Positions 17,473-27,256 are shown, counted from the stretch's first letter. The stretch is 64,000 nt of DNA from Martinezella rhizogenes (GCF_007002745.1 NZ_SGNY01000004.1:475436-539435), one strand, 5' to 3'. Notes: generated by a model from the sequence alone, not told the origin. Numbers and translations: made by a program.

Positions 17473-18246
17473 TCAGGTCTCCCGCGCCTCGGTTTCAATA
17501 AGCCGAACGTCATGATCGGCACAGATGGAACGGATCGAATCGACCGGGCAATGGTCGGTAATAAAAGTATGCACCTGCGAAAGATGGCCGATGCGCACCG
17601 GGGCCGTCCGCTCGAATTTGAGCGAGTCCGACACCAGAATGACATGGCGGGCATTGGAAATGATCGCCTGCGCGACCTTGACCTCGCGGAAATCGAAATC
17701 CAGCAGAGCGCCGTCCTCATCAATGGCCGAAACGCCGATGACGGCGAAATCGACCTTGAACTGGCGGATGAAATCGACCGCCGCCTCACCGACGATGCCG
17801 CCATCGGAACCGCGCACCACGCCGCCGGCAATCACCACTTCAATGCCCGGGAAAACCCGCAACCTGTTGGCAACATTGATATTGTTGGTGATGACCATCA
17901 ACTCGTGGTGGTCCGCCAAAGCTTCACCCACCGACTCGGTCGTCGTGCCGATGTTGATAAAAAGCGACGAGTTATTGGGAATGAGGGCAGCTGCAGCGGC
18001 GCCGATCGCCTGTTTTTCAACAGAAGCAATCGCGCGGCGCGCTTCGTATTTGACGTTTTCATTGCCGCTTGGAAAAAGTGCGCCGCCATGGATGCGCGTC
18101 AGCACCCTGGTGTCGCAGAGATCGTTCAGGTCCTTGCGGATCGTCTGGGGGGTCACCGAAAAGCGCGCCGCCAGCTCATCGACCAGCACCCGCCCGTTCG
18201 CTTTCGCCAGCGCAACGATTTCATCCTGACGCGGTGTGAGCAGCAT
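17473..18246 (-). CDS. glpR: DeoR-family glycerol-3-phosphate regulon repressor
   Basis: The 257-residue DeoR-family regulator has an N-terminal helix-turn-helix (TPRQDEIVALAKANGRVLVDELAARFSVTPQTIRKDL) and the DeoR sugar-phosphate sensor domain with INIGTTTESV and VIGVSAIDEDG blocks. GlpR proteins repress glp genes and are released by glycerol 3-phosphate. It lies immediately upstream of glpD on the same strand. It probably also represses itself through the inverted repeat at 18271-18299. Confidence 0.92.
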   Translation of the reverse strand: MLLTPRQDEIVALAKANGRVLVDELAARFSVTPQTIRKDLNDLCDTRVLTRIHGGALFPSGNENVKYEARRAIASVEKQAIGAAAAALIPNNSSLFINIGTTTESVGEALADHHELMVITNNINVANRLRVFPGIEVVIAGGVVRGSDGGIVGEAAVDFIRQFKVDFAVIGVSAIDEDGALLDFDFREVKVAQAIISNARHVILVSDSLKFERTAPVRIGHLSQVHTFITDHCPVDSIRSICADHDVRLIETEARET

Positions 18247-18270
18247 TTCACCCTCCCTCCTCTTTCAATT

Positions 18271-18310
18271 TTTTCGTTTTATTGAAGAGCGAACGAAAAA
18301 CCAATGTCAA
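18271..18310 (-). promoter_or_regulatory. Candidate glpR promoter and operator
   Basis: TTTTCGTT (18271-18278) and AACGAAAA (18292-18299) form a perfect 8-bp inverted repeat with 13 bp between. TTGACA (18305-18310 on the minus strand) could be the -35 box, with a weak TTCAAT-like -10. The half-site TTTCGTT is shared with the glpD promoter. Confidence 0.6.
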
Positions 18311-18386
18311 GGGAAGGTTTGTGGCGGTGCGTTCTACCTGTCTGCGAATATGCCTGAAACACGCAATGGCGTTGCCCACAAACTCA

Positions 18387-19865
18387 TTAGCCGGCTTTCT
18401 GAGCTATCCTTGAGGCGACCCCCTGCATATCGATACCGGAGAATCCCGAAGACGCGGCACTGAACGCATCGCCGATACCGATCAGGATAGGTTCGTTCAC
18501 GCCCAGTCTCTCGACTGCCGCAGCCAGTTGCGCGAGCGAACCGCACCAGCGCTGTTCATTTGCCCGGCTGACGGCAATCATCACCGCAACGGGCGTCGAG
18601 GCAGGCATGCCGTGGGCGAGCAGCGAGGATTGGATATCAGCTACAGTGCGGCCGCCCATATAAAAAACAGTGGTCACGGCAGGATTGGAAAGCGATGCCC
18701 AGTCGATATTCTCCGGTAACTTTCCCTGCCGCGAATGACCGGTGACGAAGCGAACAGACTGCGCATGGTCGCGATGCGTCAGGGAGACGCCGAGGCGCGA
18801 GGCCATGGCACTTGCGGCGGTAATGCCCGGCACGACGTCTACCGGGATATTTTCAGCCTGCAGCGCGGCGATCTCCTCGCCGGCGCGCCCGAAAATCATC
18901 GGATCGCCGGATTTCAGCCTCACCACCCGTTTGCCGGCCTTGGCGAGGCGGATCATCATGTCATTAATGTCTTCCTGCTTGCAGCTTTCCCGGCCACCGC
19001 GCTTGCCGACCAGCATGCGCTTCGCCTCCCGCCGCGCCAGTTCCAGTACCTCCGCTGACACGAGATCATCGAATAAGATGACATCGGCGGCCTGCAGGGC
19101 GCGAACCGCTTTCAGCGTCAGAAGCTCGGCGTCACCGGGACCGGCACCCACGAGCGTTACACGTCCGCGCTCTGGGCCCGTGCGCGCGTTCTGCGTTCCG
19201 ATATCCGTCAGCAGCCGCTCTTCGCTGCTCTCATCCAGCCTTTCGGTAAAGGCCCGATCGACGAATTTTTCCCAGAAAGATCGCCGAGACGGGCCGGGTG
19301 CAAGCCGCAGATTGACGCGATCTCGGATCGTCTGGGCAAGTGCGCCCCAGTCCTTCAGGGCCAGCGGCAGCAATGTCTCGATGCGCCGACGGATGGCCTG
19401 CGCCAGAACGGGGGCTGCGCCATCGGTGGAAATCGACACCACCACCGGCGAGCGATTGACGATGGAGCCGAACTGGAACTGGCAAAATTCCGGCCTGTCG
19501 ATGACATTGACGGGAATACCGGCCGCCCGCGCGGCGGAATAAAAGGCTTTTGCTTCCACATCCGTTTCGCAATCGGCCAGCGCCAGTTCGGCATTGTCGA
19601 ATATGCCAGAATGCCAGGATTGGTCGTGAAAGCTCAAGGCCGGGTTCTTTGCAATAAGGGTCGTGAATGTCTCCGACAAATCTTGCTTGTCGCAATAGAC
19701 ATGCACCGTAGCACCGCAGGCGAGCAACAGTTCCGCTTTCCAGGCGGCCCCATCCGACCCGCCCGCAAGCACCACACGTTTACCCTCCAGCCCCCAGAAA
19801 ACTGGTAATTTGGCGAGCTTTTCCATGCGCGCCGGTTCATTCCGCTGCGGTTTTAAGGCATCCAT
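18387..19865 (-). CDS. cysG: Siroheme synthase (precorrin-2 dehydrogenase / uroporphyrinogen-III methyltransferase)
   Basis: The protein (about 492 aa) is a CysG-type fusion. The N-terminal NAD-binding half (KRVVLAGGSDGAAWKAELLL, then NVIDRPEFCQF) oxidises and ferrochelates precorrin-2. The C-terminal SUMT half (VTLVGAGPGDAELLTLKA, YVLKSGDP-like VVRLKSGDPMIFGR, VVPGITAASA) methylates uroporphyrinogen III. It supplies siroheme for the nitrite reductase encoded upstream and is the last gene of the nitrate operon. The ATG at 19865 has AGGGGGA before it and overlaps the end of nasA; a later ATG at 19826 is the alternative. Confidence 0.92.
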   Translation of the reverse strand: MDALKPQRNEPARMEKLAKLPVFWGLEGKRVVLAGGSDGAAWKAELLLACGATVHVYCDKQDLSETFTTLIAKNPALSFHDQSWHSGIFDNAELALADCETDVEAKAFYSAARAAGIPVNVIDRPEFCQFQFGSIVNRSPVVVSISTDGAAPVLAQAIRRRIETLLPLALKDWGALAQTIRDRVNLRLAPGPSRRSFWEKFVDRAFTERLDESSEERLLTDIGTQNARTGPERGRVTLVGAGPGDAELLTLKAVRALQAADVILFDDLVSAEVLELARREAKRMLVGKRGGRESCKQEDINDMMIRLAKAGKRVVRLKSGDPMIFGRAGEEIAALQAENIPVDVVPGITAASAMASRLGVSLTHRDHAQSVRFVTGHSRQGKLPENIDWASLSNPAVTTVFYMGGRTVADIQSSLLAHGMPASTPVAVMIAVSRANEQRWCGSLAQLAAAVERLGVNEPILIGIGDAFSAASSGFSGIDMQGVASRIAQKAG

Positions 19866-22485
19866 CGATGATCCCCCTGATTTCGGCGCGGCACGAGCCG
19901 CAATTGGTTCCGGCATTCAACGCCTTGCCGATGGCTTCGACGCTGTGGCAGCCATCGCGGATGGCGGCGGTGATCTGATTGACCCCAACATTAAAGCAGG
20001 AGCAGACCGTTGCACCCGGATCGGCCCGCCCGGCACCGGGGCGACCGGCAACCAGCGCAAAGCGCATGCGCAAATCCTCATGGCGGTCGGTCAATTGCGA
20101 TATCGCCCAGTTGCGGGCGACGGCCACCGGCTGATTGGCGATGAACACCGCTGCCAAGAGGGTCTCACCATCGAAAAAGGCAAGCCGCAGATTGCCCGTC
20201 TGCCGGTCGCTGTAACCAAGCGGCTCGACCCTGACATCGATGCCGAAAACCTGCCGTGCCCAGAGCGTCCAGTCCTGCGGCTCTTTCTCGAAGGCGAGCT
20301 CCATGCGGTAGCCGCCATCCGCCTTGGCGATGGCCCAATAGGTGCAATCGGGTGCATCGGGTCGGGTGCGGGAGATGGCGAAGCCATAAGCCTTTGCCGC
20401 AAAACGCCTTACCCTTACCGCCACGTTCTTAGAAGCCGGCTGGCCGGAATGCGGGTCTGTGACCGGCGCAACAACCACATCGATGCGCGCCCGCGAGGCG
20501 AACTGGTCGTTCCAATGCATCGGCGCAAAGACCGATCCACGCGCCTGCCTTTCGCTGACCATTGCGCGCAGCAGAACTTTGCCGTGCGGGCTTTCCAGTT
20601 CTACCAGATCGGCGCTTTCGATGCCCAGCGCCTGCGCATCGCGCGGGTGAAGTTCGGCGAAAGGCTCGGCGATATGGGCGGTCAGCCGCGCACTTTTGCC
20701 GGTACGGGTCATGGTGTGCCATTGGTCGCGGATACGGCCGGTATTCAGCGTCAGCGGATAATCGGGCGACGTTCTGCCCGTCTCCGGCAAGGCTGTGGCG
20801 ATGAACCGCGCCTTGCCATCGGCATGATAAAAACGGCCATCCGCGAAAAAGCGCGTTTCGGCATTGCCACCGGGAGCGGCTTTCGGCCATTGAAACGGCG
20901 TCATCGCATCGTAGCAATCCCATTCGATCCCGCTAATATCGAAATCCCGGCTACCCGCATTCTCAAAGCCGGAGAGGGCCGCGTGTTCGGCGAAAATCTC
21001 CGATGGCTGGCGATAAGCGAAAGCAGCGTCGAAACCCATGCGCCGGCCCACTTCCGCCATTTGCCACCAATCGGCCTTGGCTTCGCCGGGCACAGGGAGA
21101 AAACCGCGCTGACGGGAAATGCGCCGTTCGGAATTGGTAACCGTGCCGTCCTTTTCCCCCCAGCCGAGTGAAGGCAGAAGCACATGGGCATGACGGGCCG
21201 TATCGGTATTGTCCATGACATCGGACACCACGACGAAAGGACAGGCCTTGATCGCGGCTTCGACGGCGCCGGCATCCGGCATCGAGACGACGGGGTTGGT
21301 GGCCATGATCCACAAGGCCTTGATGCGGCCGTCGGCCACGGCCCGGAACATGTCCACCGCCTTCAGCCCGGGCTTTTGCGCAATGGCGGGTGAGGCCCAG
21401 AAGCGCTGCACGCGGTCGCGATCCCTAGCACTTTCGATGGCCATATGGGCGGCCAGCATGTTGGCGAGACCGCCGACTTCGCGCCCGCCCATGGCATTGG
21501 GCTGGCCGGTCAGCGAAAACGGCCCCATGCCCGGCCGGCCGATACGGCCGGTAGCGAGGTGGCAGTTGATAATCGCATTGACCTTGTCGGTGCCGCTCTC
21601 CGACTGGTTGACGCCCTGGCTGTAACAGGTGACGGTCTTTTCCGTGCGTTCGAACAATTCGTAAAAGCAAATCAGTTCGGCGATGGTCAGGCCGGTGGCT
21701 TCGGCAATCCCCGACAGGCTATGCTCGCTTGCGACCTGCATGGCGGCGTCGAAACCGGCCGTGTGGTTTTGCACGTAAGCACTATCGATCGCGGAACTGA
21801 CGGAAAGATGCGCCAAAAGACCGGTAAACAGCGCCACATCTCCATCCGGGCAGATGGCGAGGTGCATATCGGCAATATCGGCGCTCATCGTCCGGCGCGG
21901 ATCGATGACCACGACCTTCATTTCCGGCCGTGCGGTCTTTGCCGCCGCCAGCCTTTGGTAGAGAACCGGATGACACCATGCGAGGTTGGAACCGGTGAGG
22001 ATCACCAGATCGGCAAGCTCCATATCCTCATAGGTGCCCGGCACCGTATCGGCCCCGAAGGCGCGGCGATGGCCGGCGACCGAAGACGACATGCAAAGCC
22101 TTGAATTGGTATCGATATTCGCCGAACCGACGAAACCTTTCATCAGCTTGTTGGCGAGGTAATAATCCTCCGTCAGCAATTGGCCGGAGACGTAAAAGGC
22201 AACCGAATCCGGGCCATGTTTGGCGATGGTTTCGGAGAAGCGGGAGGCGACGAGATCAAGCGTTTCGTCCCATGTCGCCCGTCTGCCAGCGATCTCGGGA
22301 TAGAGAAGACGTCCTTCGAGGTCTATGGTTTCGGCGAGAGCCGAACCCTTGGAGCATAGCCGGCCAAAATTGGCAGGATGGTCCGGATCGCCTTTGACGG
22401 ACACGACGCCGGAGTCGTTGACGGTGGCGATGACGCCGCAGCCGACACCGCAATAGGGACAGGTGGTTTTTGTTTCAACGGGCAT
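19837..22485 (-). CDS. nasA: Assimilatory nitrate reductase, catalytic subunit
   Basis: The 882-residue molybdopterin enzyme begins with a [4Fe-4S] site (CPYCGVGC near residues 9-16 and GRLCSKG near 42). The Mo-bisMGD domains follow, including SRLCMSS and GREVGGLANML. An extra C-terminal BFD-like [2Fe-2S] domain has CSCFNVG and NCGSCRAE. It reduces nitrate to nitrite in the cytoplasm; there is no signal peptide. The fused BFD domain is typical of NasA enzymes taking electrons without a separate small subunit. It lies between nirD and cysG in the operon, with a 171-bp inverted repeat just upstream. Confidence 0.95.
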   Translation of the reverse strand: MPVETKTTCPYCGVGCGVIATVNDSGVVSVKGDPDHPANFGRLCSKGSALAETIDLEGRLLYPEIAGRRATWDETLDLVASRFSETIAKHGPDSVAFYVSGQLLTEDYYLANKLMKGFVGSANIDTNSRLCMSSSVAGHRRAFGADTVPGTYEDMELADLVILTGSNLAWCHPVLYQRLAAAKTARPEMKVVVIDPRRTMSADIADMHLAICPDGDVALFTGLLAHLSVSSAIDSAYVQNHTAGFDAAMQVASEHSLSGIAEATGLTIAELICFYELFERTEKTVTCYSQGVNQSESGTDKVNAIINCHLATGRIGRPGMGPFSLTGQPNAMGGREVGGLANMLAAHMAIESARDRDRVQRFWASPAIAQKPGLKAVDMFRAVADGRIKALWIMATNPVVSMPDAGAVEAAIKACPFVVVSDVMDNTDTARHAHVLLPSLGWGEKDGTVTNSERRISRQRGFLPVPGEAKADWWQMAEVGRRMGFDAAFAYRQPSEIFAEHAALSGFENAGSRDFDISGIEWDCYDAMTPFQWPKAAPGGNAETRFFADGRFYHADGKARFIATALPETGRTSPDYPLTLNTGRIRDQWHTMTRTGKSARLTAHIAEPFAELHPRDAQALGIESADLVELESPHGKVLLRAMVSERQARGSVFAPMHWNDQFASRARIDVVVAPVTDPHSGQPASKNVAVRVRRFAAKAYGFAISRTRPDAPDCTYWAIAKADGGYRMELAFEKEPQDWTLWARQVFGIDVRVEPLGYSDRQTGNLRLAFFDGETLLAAVFIANQPVAVARNWAISQLTDRHEDLRMRFALVAGRPGAGRADPGATVCSCFNVGVNQITAAIRDGCHSVEAIGKALNAGTNCGSCRAEIRGIIDGCLKTAAE

Positions 22486-22513
22486 GGGTTTGCCCTCTCA
22501 GTGCGTGGCGTTT

Positions 22514-22682
22514 ACCCCCCTCTGTCCTGCCGGACATCTCCCCCTCAAGGGGGGAGATCGACAAGCGGAAGGCTCCTCGTTTCCTCACCACCGGCGACGA
22601 GGCCAGTTGTGAATGGAAGTTTGTGCTGCAATTGATCTCCCCCCTTGAGGGGGAGATGTCCGGCAGGACAGAGAGGGGTAAC
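22514..22682. repeat. RIME-like large inverted repeat between nirD and nasA
   Basis: Arms of about 45 bp (22514-22560 and 22634-22682) contain CTGTCCTGCCGGACATCT and its reverse complement AGATGTCCGGCAGGACAG, each followed by a CCCCTCAAGGGG palindrome. They enclose about 70 bp. This matches the rhizobial intergenic mosaic elements (RIME) as I recall them. It is inside the nitrate operon, so it will fold in the mRNA. Confidence 0.8.
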
Positions 22683-22699
22683 GCCACCGCCATCGCAAT

Positions 22700-23035
22700 T
22701 CACTCCGCCGCAATCATCAGCGTTTCGAACGCTATCGAAAGCCGCCCATCCAGATTACGCACCGGAATGGTCCGCACCTCGCCCTCATCCGCCCCCAGCG
22801 CCTTGCCGGTTTCCAGCGAAATGACCCAGTTGTGCAAGGGACACGTCACCGAAGCCCCATGCACGATGCCCTGGCTCAGCGGCCCGCCCTTGTGCGGGCA
22901 ATGGTCCTCAATGGCGAAGACCTGATTTTCCGCCGTGCGAAACACCGCGATCTTGCCCATCGGCGTTTTCACGCAGCGCGCGCCACGCAGCGGAATGTCG
23001 GAGATGTCACCAATGTCGATCCAGTTGCTGTCCAT
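22700..23035 (-). CDS. nirD: Nitrite reductase small subunit (Rieske-type)
   Basis: The ~111-residue protein has a Rieske-type [2Fe-2S] motif: CPHKGGPL and CPLHNW, each with Cys and His ligands. It is the small subunit of NAD(P)H-dependent assimilatory nitrite reductase and acts with NirB in the cytoplasm. MDSNWIDIG is chosen as start; a GTG at 23044 overlapping the nirB stop would add three residues and suggests translational coupling either way. Confidence 0.92.
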   Translation of the reverse strand: MDSNWIDIGDISDIPLRGARCVKTPMGKIAVFRTAENQVFAIEDHCPHKGGPLSQGIVHGASVTCPLHNWVISLETGKALGADEGEVRTIPVRNLDGRLSIAFETLMIAAE

Positions 23036-23040
23036 CGTTC

Positions 23041-25488
23041 TCACTCCGCTGCCTGGTTGAAACCGATTGCCGCCATGGGCCTGAACTCATGCTTGTCGTG
23101 ACCGGACACACGTTCCGACCAGGGATCGACCTGCGCGAATTTCTGGCTGAAGACGAAGCGGTCGAAATAGGCCCGGCGCTTTTCGGCGTCGTCCATGATC
23201 TGGCGGCGAACCTCGTCGTAACCGATGCGCTTGGCCCATTTGTAAATTCGTTCGAGATAGCGCGCCTGTTCACGGTACATCTGCGTCAAAGCCACGATAT
23301 GCTCCAGCGCATCATCCTCACTATGGACGAGCCCCAGAATTTCCGTGCCCTTGATATCGAGACCGGCGGCACCGGCGAAATGGATCTCGAAACCGGAATC
23401 GACGCAGATGACGCCGATATCCTTGCAGGTGGCTTCGGCGCAGTTGCGCGGACAGCCGGAAACGGCAAGCTTCAGCTTGGCAGGCGTCCACGAACCCCAC
23501 ATGAATTTTTCGATGCGGATGCCGAAGCCGGTGGAATCCTGCGTGCCGAAGCGGCACCATTGCTGACCCACACAGGTCTTTACCGTGCGCAACCCCTTGG
23601 CGTAGGCCTGACCGGAGATGAAACCCGCCTTGCCGAGATCGGACCACACCGCCGGCAGATCCTCCTTCTCGATACCGAGAAGATCGATACGCTGGCCGCC
23701 CGTCACCTTCACCATCGGGATTTCGAACTTGTCGACCACATCCGCAATCGCCCGAAGTTCGGAAGAGGACGTTACCCCGCCCCACATGCGTGGCACGACG
23801 GAATAGGTGCCGTCCTTCTGGATATTGGCGTGGACACGCTCGTTGATATAACGCGACTGGTAATCGTCGGCATATTCATCCGGAAAATCGCAGACGAGAT
23901 AATAATTAAGCGCCGGCCGGCATTTGGCGCAGCCGCAGGAGGTTTTCCATTCCAGTTCCTGCATCACGGCTGGGATGGTCTTCAGGCCCTTGGCCTTGAT
24001 GAGACGGCGCACATCGTCATGGCCGAGATCGGTGCATTTGCACATCGGCTGCACGGCAGCGGGATTGTAGCTGTCGCCGAGCGTTATCGTCATCAGCTGC
24101 TCGACAAGGCCGGTGCAATTGCCGCAGGAGGCTGATGCCTTGGTGTGGGCGCGTACATCGTCCAGCGACGTCAGCCCCTTGGAGGTGATGGTCGAGGTAA
24201 TCTTACCCTTGCAAACGCCGTTGCAGCCGCAGATTTCCGCATCATCCGGCAAGGCTGCAACGGCCGCCATAGGGTCCAGCGGCGACCCTCCCTGATAGGC
24301 CTGGCCGAAGATCAGGGTTTCACGCATGGCAGAGATATCGGTCGATTTTTTCATCAGGTCGAAGAACCACGACCCATCACCCGTCTCGCCGTATAGCACC
24401 GCACCGATGATGCGATTTTCCTTGAGGATCAGGCGCTTGTAGACACCGGCCGTGGCATCGCGCAGCACGATTTCCTCGCGGTCGTCACCTTCGGCAAAAT
24501 CACCGGCGGAAAACAGGTTGATGCCGGTGACCTTCAGCTTGGTATTGGTGACGGAGCCATGATATTCGGCCGAACCTCCGCACAGCCGGTCGGCCAGCAC
24601 GCGGGCCGATTCATAAAGCGGCGCAACGAGGCCATAACACATGCCGCGATGTTCTGCGCATTCACCCAGCGCATAGATCGAGGCGTCCGACGTCATCATG
24701 CCGTCATCCACGACGATGCCGCGATTGACGGCGATACCGGCCTCCTTGGCGAGACCCGAAGCGGGACGGATACCAACCGCCATCACCACCATGTCGCCCT
24801 TGATGACACGGCCGTCTTCCAGCTCGATGCCTTCAACCTTATCCTCGCCGAGAATGCATTTGGTATTGGCCTTGGTGATGATGTCGATACCACGTTCGTT
24901 CAGCGCCTTTTCCAGGAGATAGGCCGCTGCCGGATCGAGCTGACGCTCCATGATCGTCGGCATCAGGTGAATGACGGTGACATCCATGCCCTGACGCTTG
25001 AGGCCATAGGCCGCTTCAAGCCCCAGAAGCCCGGCGCCGATGACGATGGCGCGGCCTTTGCCCTCAGCGATCTCCAGCATCTTCGTCACATCGTCGAGAT
25101 CGCGATAGGCGAGCACGCCGGGAAGCTGATGGCCGGGAACGGGAATGATGAAGGGCAGAGAGCCGGTGGCGATGACCAGCCGATCATAGGAGACCGTGAT
25201 GCCGTTTTCACTGGTCACAGTCTTCCTGTCACGGTCAATGCCGGTGACTTTCGCACCCTTGTGCAGCGTGACATTGTTGGCCGCATACCATTCGTCATTG
25301 TGGATGACGATGTCTTCATAGCTCTTTTCGCCTGAGAGCACCGGCGACAGCATGATGCGGTCGTAATTGACGCGTGGCTCGGCGTTGAAAATAGTGACGT
25401 CATAAAGGCCGGGGGCAGTTTCGAACAGGTTTTCCAGCATGCGCCCCGGCGCCATGCCATTGCCGATGATGACGAGTTTTTGCGTCAT
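23041..25488 (-). CDS. nirB: Nitrite reductase [NAD(P)H] large subunit
   Basis: The protein (about 815 aa) has FAD and NAD(P)H domains at the N-terminus (KLVIIGNGMAPGRML, then VIGAGLLGLEAAYGL). A BFD-like Cys cluster follows (CGCNGVCKG, CGNCTG), and the C-terminal part carries siroheme and [4Fe-4S] domains with ligands in VSGCPRNCAEATCKDIG. It reduces nitrite to ammonium with six electrons. It pairs with NirD and needs siroheme from CysG. The start MTQKLVIIG is preferred; an in-frame extension into the nrtC end lacks homology. Confidence 0.95.
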   Translation of the reverse strand: MTQKLVIIGNGMAPGRMLENLFETAPGLYDVTIFNAEPRVNYDRIMLSPVLSGEKSYEDIVIHNDEWYAANNVTLHKGAKVTGIDRDRKTVTSENGITVSYDRLVIATGSLPFIIPVPGHQLPGVLAYRDLDDVTKMLEIAEGKGRAIVIGAGLLGLEAAYGLKRQGMDVTVIHLMPTIMERQLDPAAAYLLEKALNERGIDIITKANTKCILGEDKVEGIELEDGRVIKGDMVVMAVGIRPASGLAKEAGIAVNRGIVVDDGMMTSDASIYALGECAEHRGMCYGLVAPLYESARVLADRLCGGSAEYHGSVTNTKLKVTGINLFSAGDFAEGDDREEIVLRDATAGVYKRLILKENRIIGAVLYGETGDGSWFFDLMKKSTDISAMRETLIFGQAYQGGSPLDPMAAVAALPDDAEICGCNGVCKGKITSTITSKGLTSLDDVRAHTKASASCGNCTGLVEQLMTITLGDSYNPAAVQPMCKCTDLGHDDVRRLIKAKGLKTIPAVMQELEWKTSCGCAKCRPALNYYLVCDFPDEYADDYQSRYINERVHANIQKDGTYSVVPRMWGGVTSSSELRAIADVVDKFEIPMVKVTGGQRIDLLGIEKEDLPAVWSDLGKAGFISGQAYAKGLRTVKTCVGQQWCRFGTQDSTGFGIRIEKFMWGSWTPAKLKLAVSGCPRNCAEATCKDIGVICVDSGFEIHFAGAAGLDIKGTEILGLVHSEDDALEHIVALTQMYREQARYLERIYKWAKRIGYDEVRRQIMDDAEKRRAYFDRFVFSQKFAQVDPWSERVSGHDKHEFRPMAAIGFNQAAE

Positions 25489-25493
25489 GGTTG

Positions 25494-26291
25494 TTACTCC
25501 GCGGCTTCGACAAAGCGGTGACGTTCGTAAAGGAACTTCAGCACGGCTTCGCGGCATTTGAGATAGGTCTTGTCGGATGCAAGCTCGATGCGGTGGCGCG
25601 GGCGTGCCAGCGGCACATCAAGCACTTCCCCGATATGGGCGGCGGGACCGTTGGTCATCATCACGATGCGGTCCGAAAGCAGCACCGCCTCATCGACATC
25701 ATGGGTGATCATGACCATGGTGTTGCCAAGCCGGGCATGGATTTCCATCACCGCGTCCTGAAGGTGGGCGCGGGTCAATGCATCCAGCGCACCGAAAGGC
25801 TCGTCCAACAGCAGGATCTTCGGCTCCATGGCGAGCGCGCGGGCGATGCCGACGCGCTGCTTCATGCCACCGGAAATTTCCGAAGGCTTCTTGTCCTTCG
25901 CATGTCCCATTTGTACGAGATCGAGATTGCGCATGACCCAGTCATGCCGCTCGGCCCGGGTTTTTGTCCTGCTGAACACTTTCTCCACGGCGAGATTGAC
26001 GTTTTCATAAACCGAAAGCCAGGGCAGCAGGCTGTGGTTCTGAAACACCACGGCACGTTCCGGGCCGGGTTCGTTGACTTCGCGGTTTTCAAGAAGGACC
26101 GCCCCGGCGGAAACTTTCGTCAGCCCGGCGATGAGGTTCAGCATGGTGGACTTGCCGCAGCCGGAATGGCCGATGACGGAGACGAATTCACCTTTTTCGA
26201 TGGTGAGGTTGATGCCTTTCAACACCTCGGCACGCGAGCCGCCCTTGTCGAAATATTTGTCGATATGATCGAGCTTCAGGTAAGCGTTCAT
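25494..26291 (-). CDS. nrtC: Nitrate ABC transporter ATPase
   Basis: The ~265-residue ATPase has Walker A GHSGCGKST, signature SGGMKQRVGIARA, Walker B ILLLDEP and H-loop MITHDVDEA. It is the short NrtD/CmpD/TauB-type protein without the extra C-terminal binding domain of cyanobacterial NrtC. It energises nitrate uptake through NrtB. The ATG at 26291 starts MNAYLKLDHI; longer frames run into the upstream spacer that carries a palindromic repeat. Confidence 0.92.
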   Translation of the reverse strand: MNAYLKLDHIDKYFDKGGSRAEVLKGINLTIEKGEFVSVIGHSGCGKSTMLNLIAGLTKVSAGAVLLENREVNEPGPERAVVFQNHSLLPWLSVYENVNLAVEKVFSRTKTRAERHDWVMRNLDLVQMGHAKDKKPSEISGGMKQRVGIARALAMEPKILLLDEPFGALDALTRAHLQDAVMEIHARLGNTMVMITHDVDEAVLLSDRIVMMTNGPAAHIGEVLDVPLARPRHRIELASDKTYLKCREAVLKFLYERHRFVEAAE

Positions 26292-26308
26292 GATTGATTT
26301 CTCCTCTG

Positions 26309-26355
26309 ACGCAATCCCGGACGGAAAACCGGTTCCCACTTTTCCTGGAATTGCT
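26309..26355. repeat. Dispersed ~47-bp palindromic repeat, copy 3
   Basis: Pattern ACGCAATCCCGGACGGAAAA at one end and CCTGGAATTGC at the other is related to the copies at 8071 and 9709. It lies between nrtB and nrtC within the operon. Confidence 0.7.
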
Positions 26356-26362
26356 TTCCCTC

Positions 26363-27256
26363 TCAATTCGCCGCAGCGCCGCGGGTGATGACTTTGCCGA
26401 GCGCCGCCACCAGCTTGTCGAGCATGAAGCCCACGACACCGATGTAGGCGAGTGCGACGATGATGTCGGGCAGGCGCGAGGAGTTCCACGCATCCCAGAT
26501 GAAGAAACCGATGCCGACGCCGCCGGTCAGCATTTCAGCGGCGACGATGGCGAGCCACGACAGGCCAATACCGATGCGCAGGCCGGTGAAGATGTAGGGC
26601 GCGGCCGAAGGCAACATGATCTTGAAGAAGAATTCGAGCTGGTTGAGCCGCAGCACCTGCGCGACGTTGCGGTAATCCTGCGGAATGTTGCGCACGCCGA
26701 CCGCCGTATTGATGATGACCGGCCAGATGGAGGTGATGAAGATCACGAAAATGGCCGACGGATTGCTGTCCTGAAAAGCGGCCAGCGAAAGTGGCAGCCA
26801 AGCAAGCGGCGGCACGGTGCGCAGCACCTGAAAGATCGGGTCGAGGCCACGCATCGCCCAGACCGACTGGCCGATCACGGCACCCATGATGATGCCCGCG
26901 ATGGCGGCTAGGCCGAAACCGTAGGCAACCCGCTCCAGCGAGACCAGCACGCGCAGCCCAAGGCCGATATCCTGCGAACCATTATGGAAAAACGGCGATA
27001 CGATGAGATCGTAGCTTTCCTCGAAGACCTGGCTCGGCGGCGGCAGCGATGAGCCGGGGGCGGAACAGAGCAGCTGCCAGACACCAAGCAGAACAGCGAG
27101 GACGACAAGCGGCGGTATGGTGTTGCGGGCCGCTGCCGCACCCCATTTGCGCAGATCGATCCGCGACGGGTGTTTGGGCGAAAGCGCTACGACATTTGCC
27201 TTTTGCGCTGCCGGCTGCTGCGGCTCTTCGTTGTATTTTCGGGCCAATGCGGACAT
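26363..27256 (-). CDS. nrtB: Nitrate ABC transporter permease
   Basis: The 297-residue permease has a basic N-terminal tail, a first span IPPLVVLAVLLGVWQLLC, and the coupling motif around IPQDYRNVAQVLRLNQLEFFFKIMLPSAAPYIFTGLR. It is NrtB/TauC-like. It forms the channel for nitrate with NrtA and NrtC. An 11-bp perfect stem-loop separates it from nrtA. Confidence 0.92.
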   Translation of the reverse strand: MSALARKYNEEPQQPAAQKANVVALSPKHPSRIDLRKWGAAAARNTIPPLVVLAVLLGVWQLLCSAPGSSLPPPSQVFEESYDLIVSPFFHNGSQDIGLGLRVLVSLERVAYGFGLAAIAGIIMGAVIGQSVWAMRGLDPIFQVLRTVPPLAWLPLSLAAFQDSNPSAIFVIFITSIWPVIINTAVGVRNIPQDYRNVAQVLRLNQLEFFFKIMLPSAAPYIFTGLRIGIGLSWLAIVAAEMLTGGVGIGFFIWDAWNSSRLPDIIVALAYIGVVGFMLDKLVAALGKVITRGAAAN

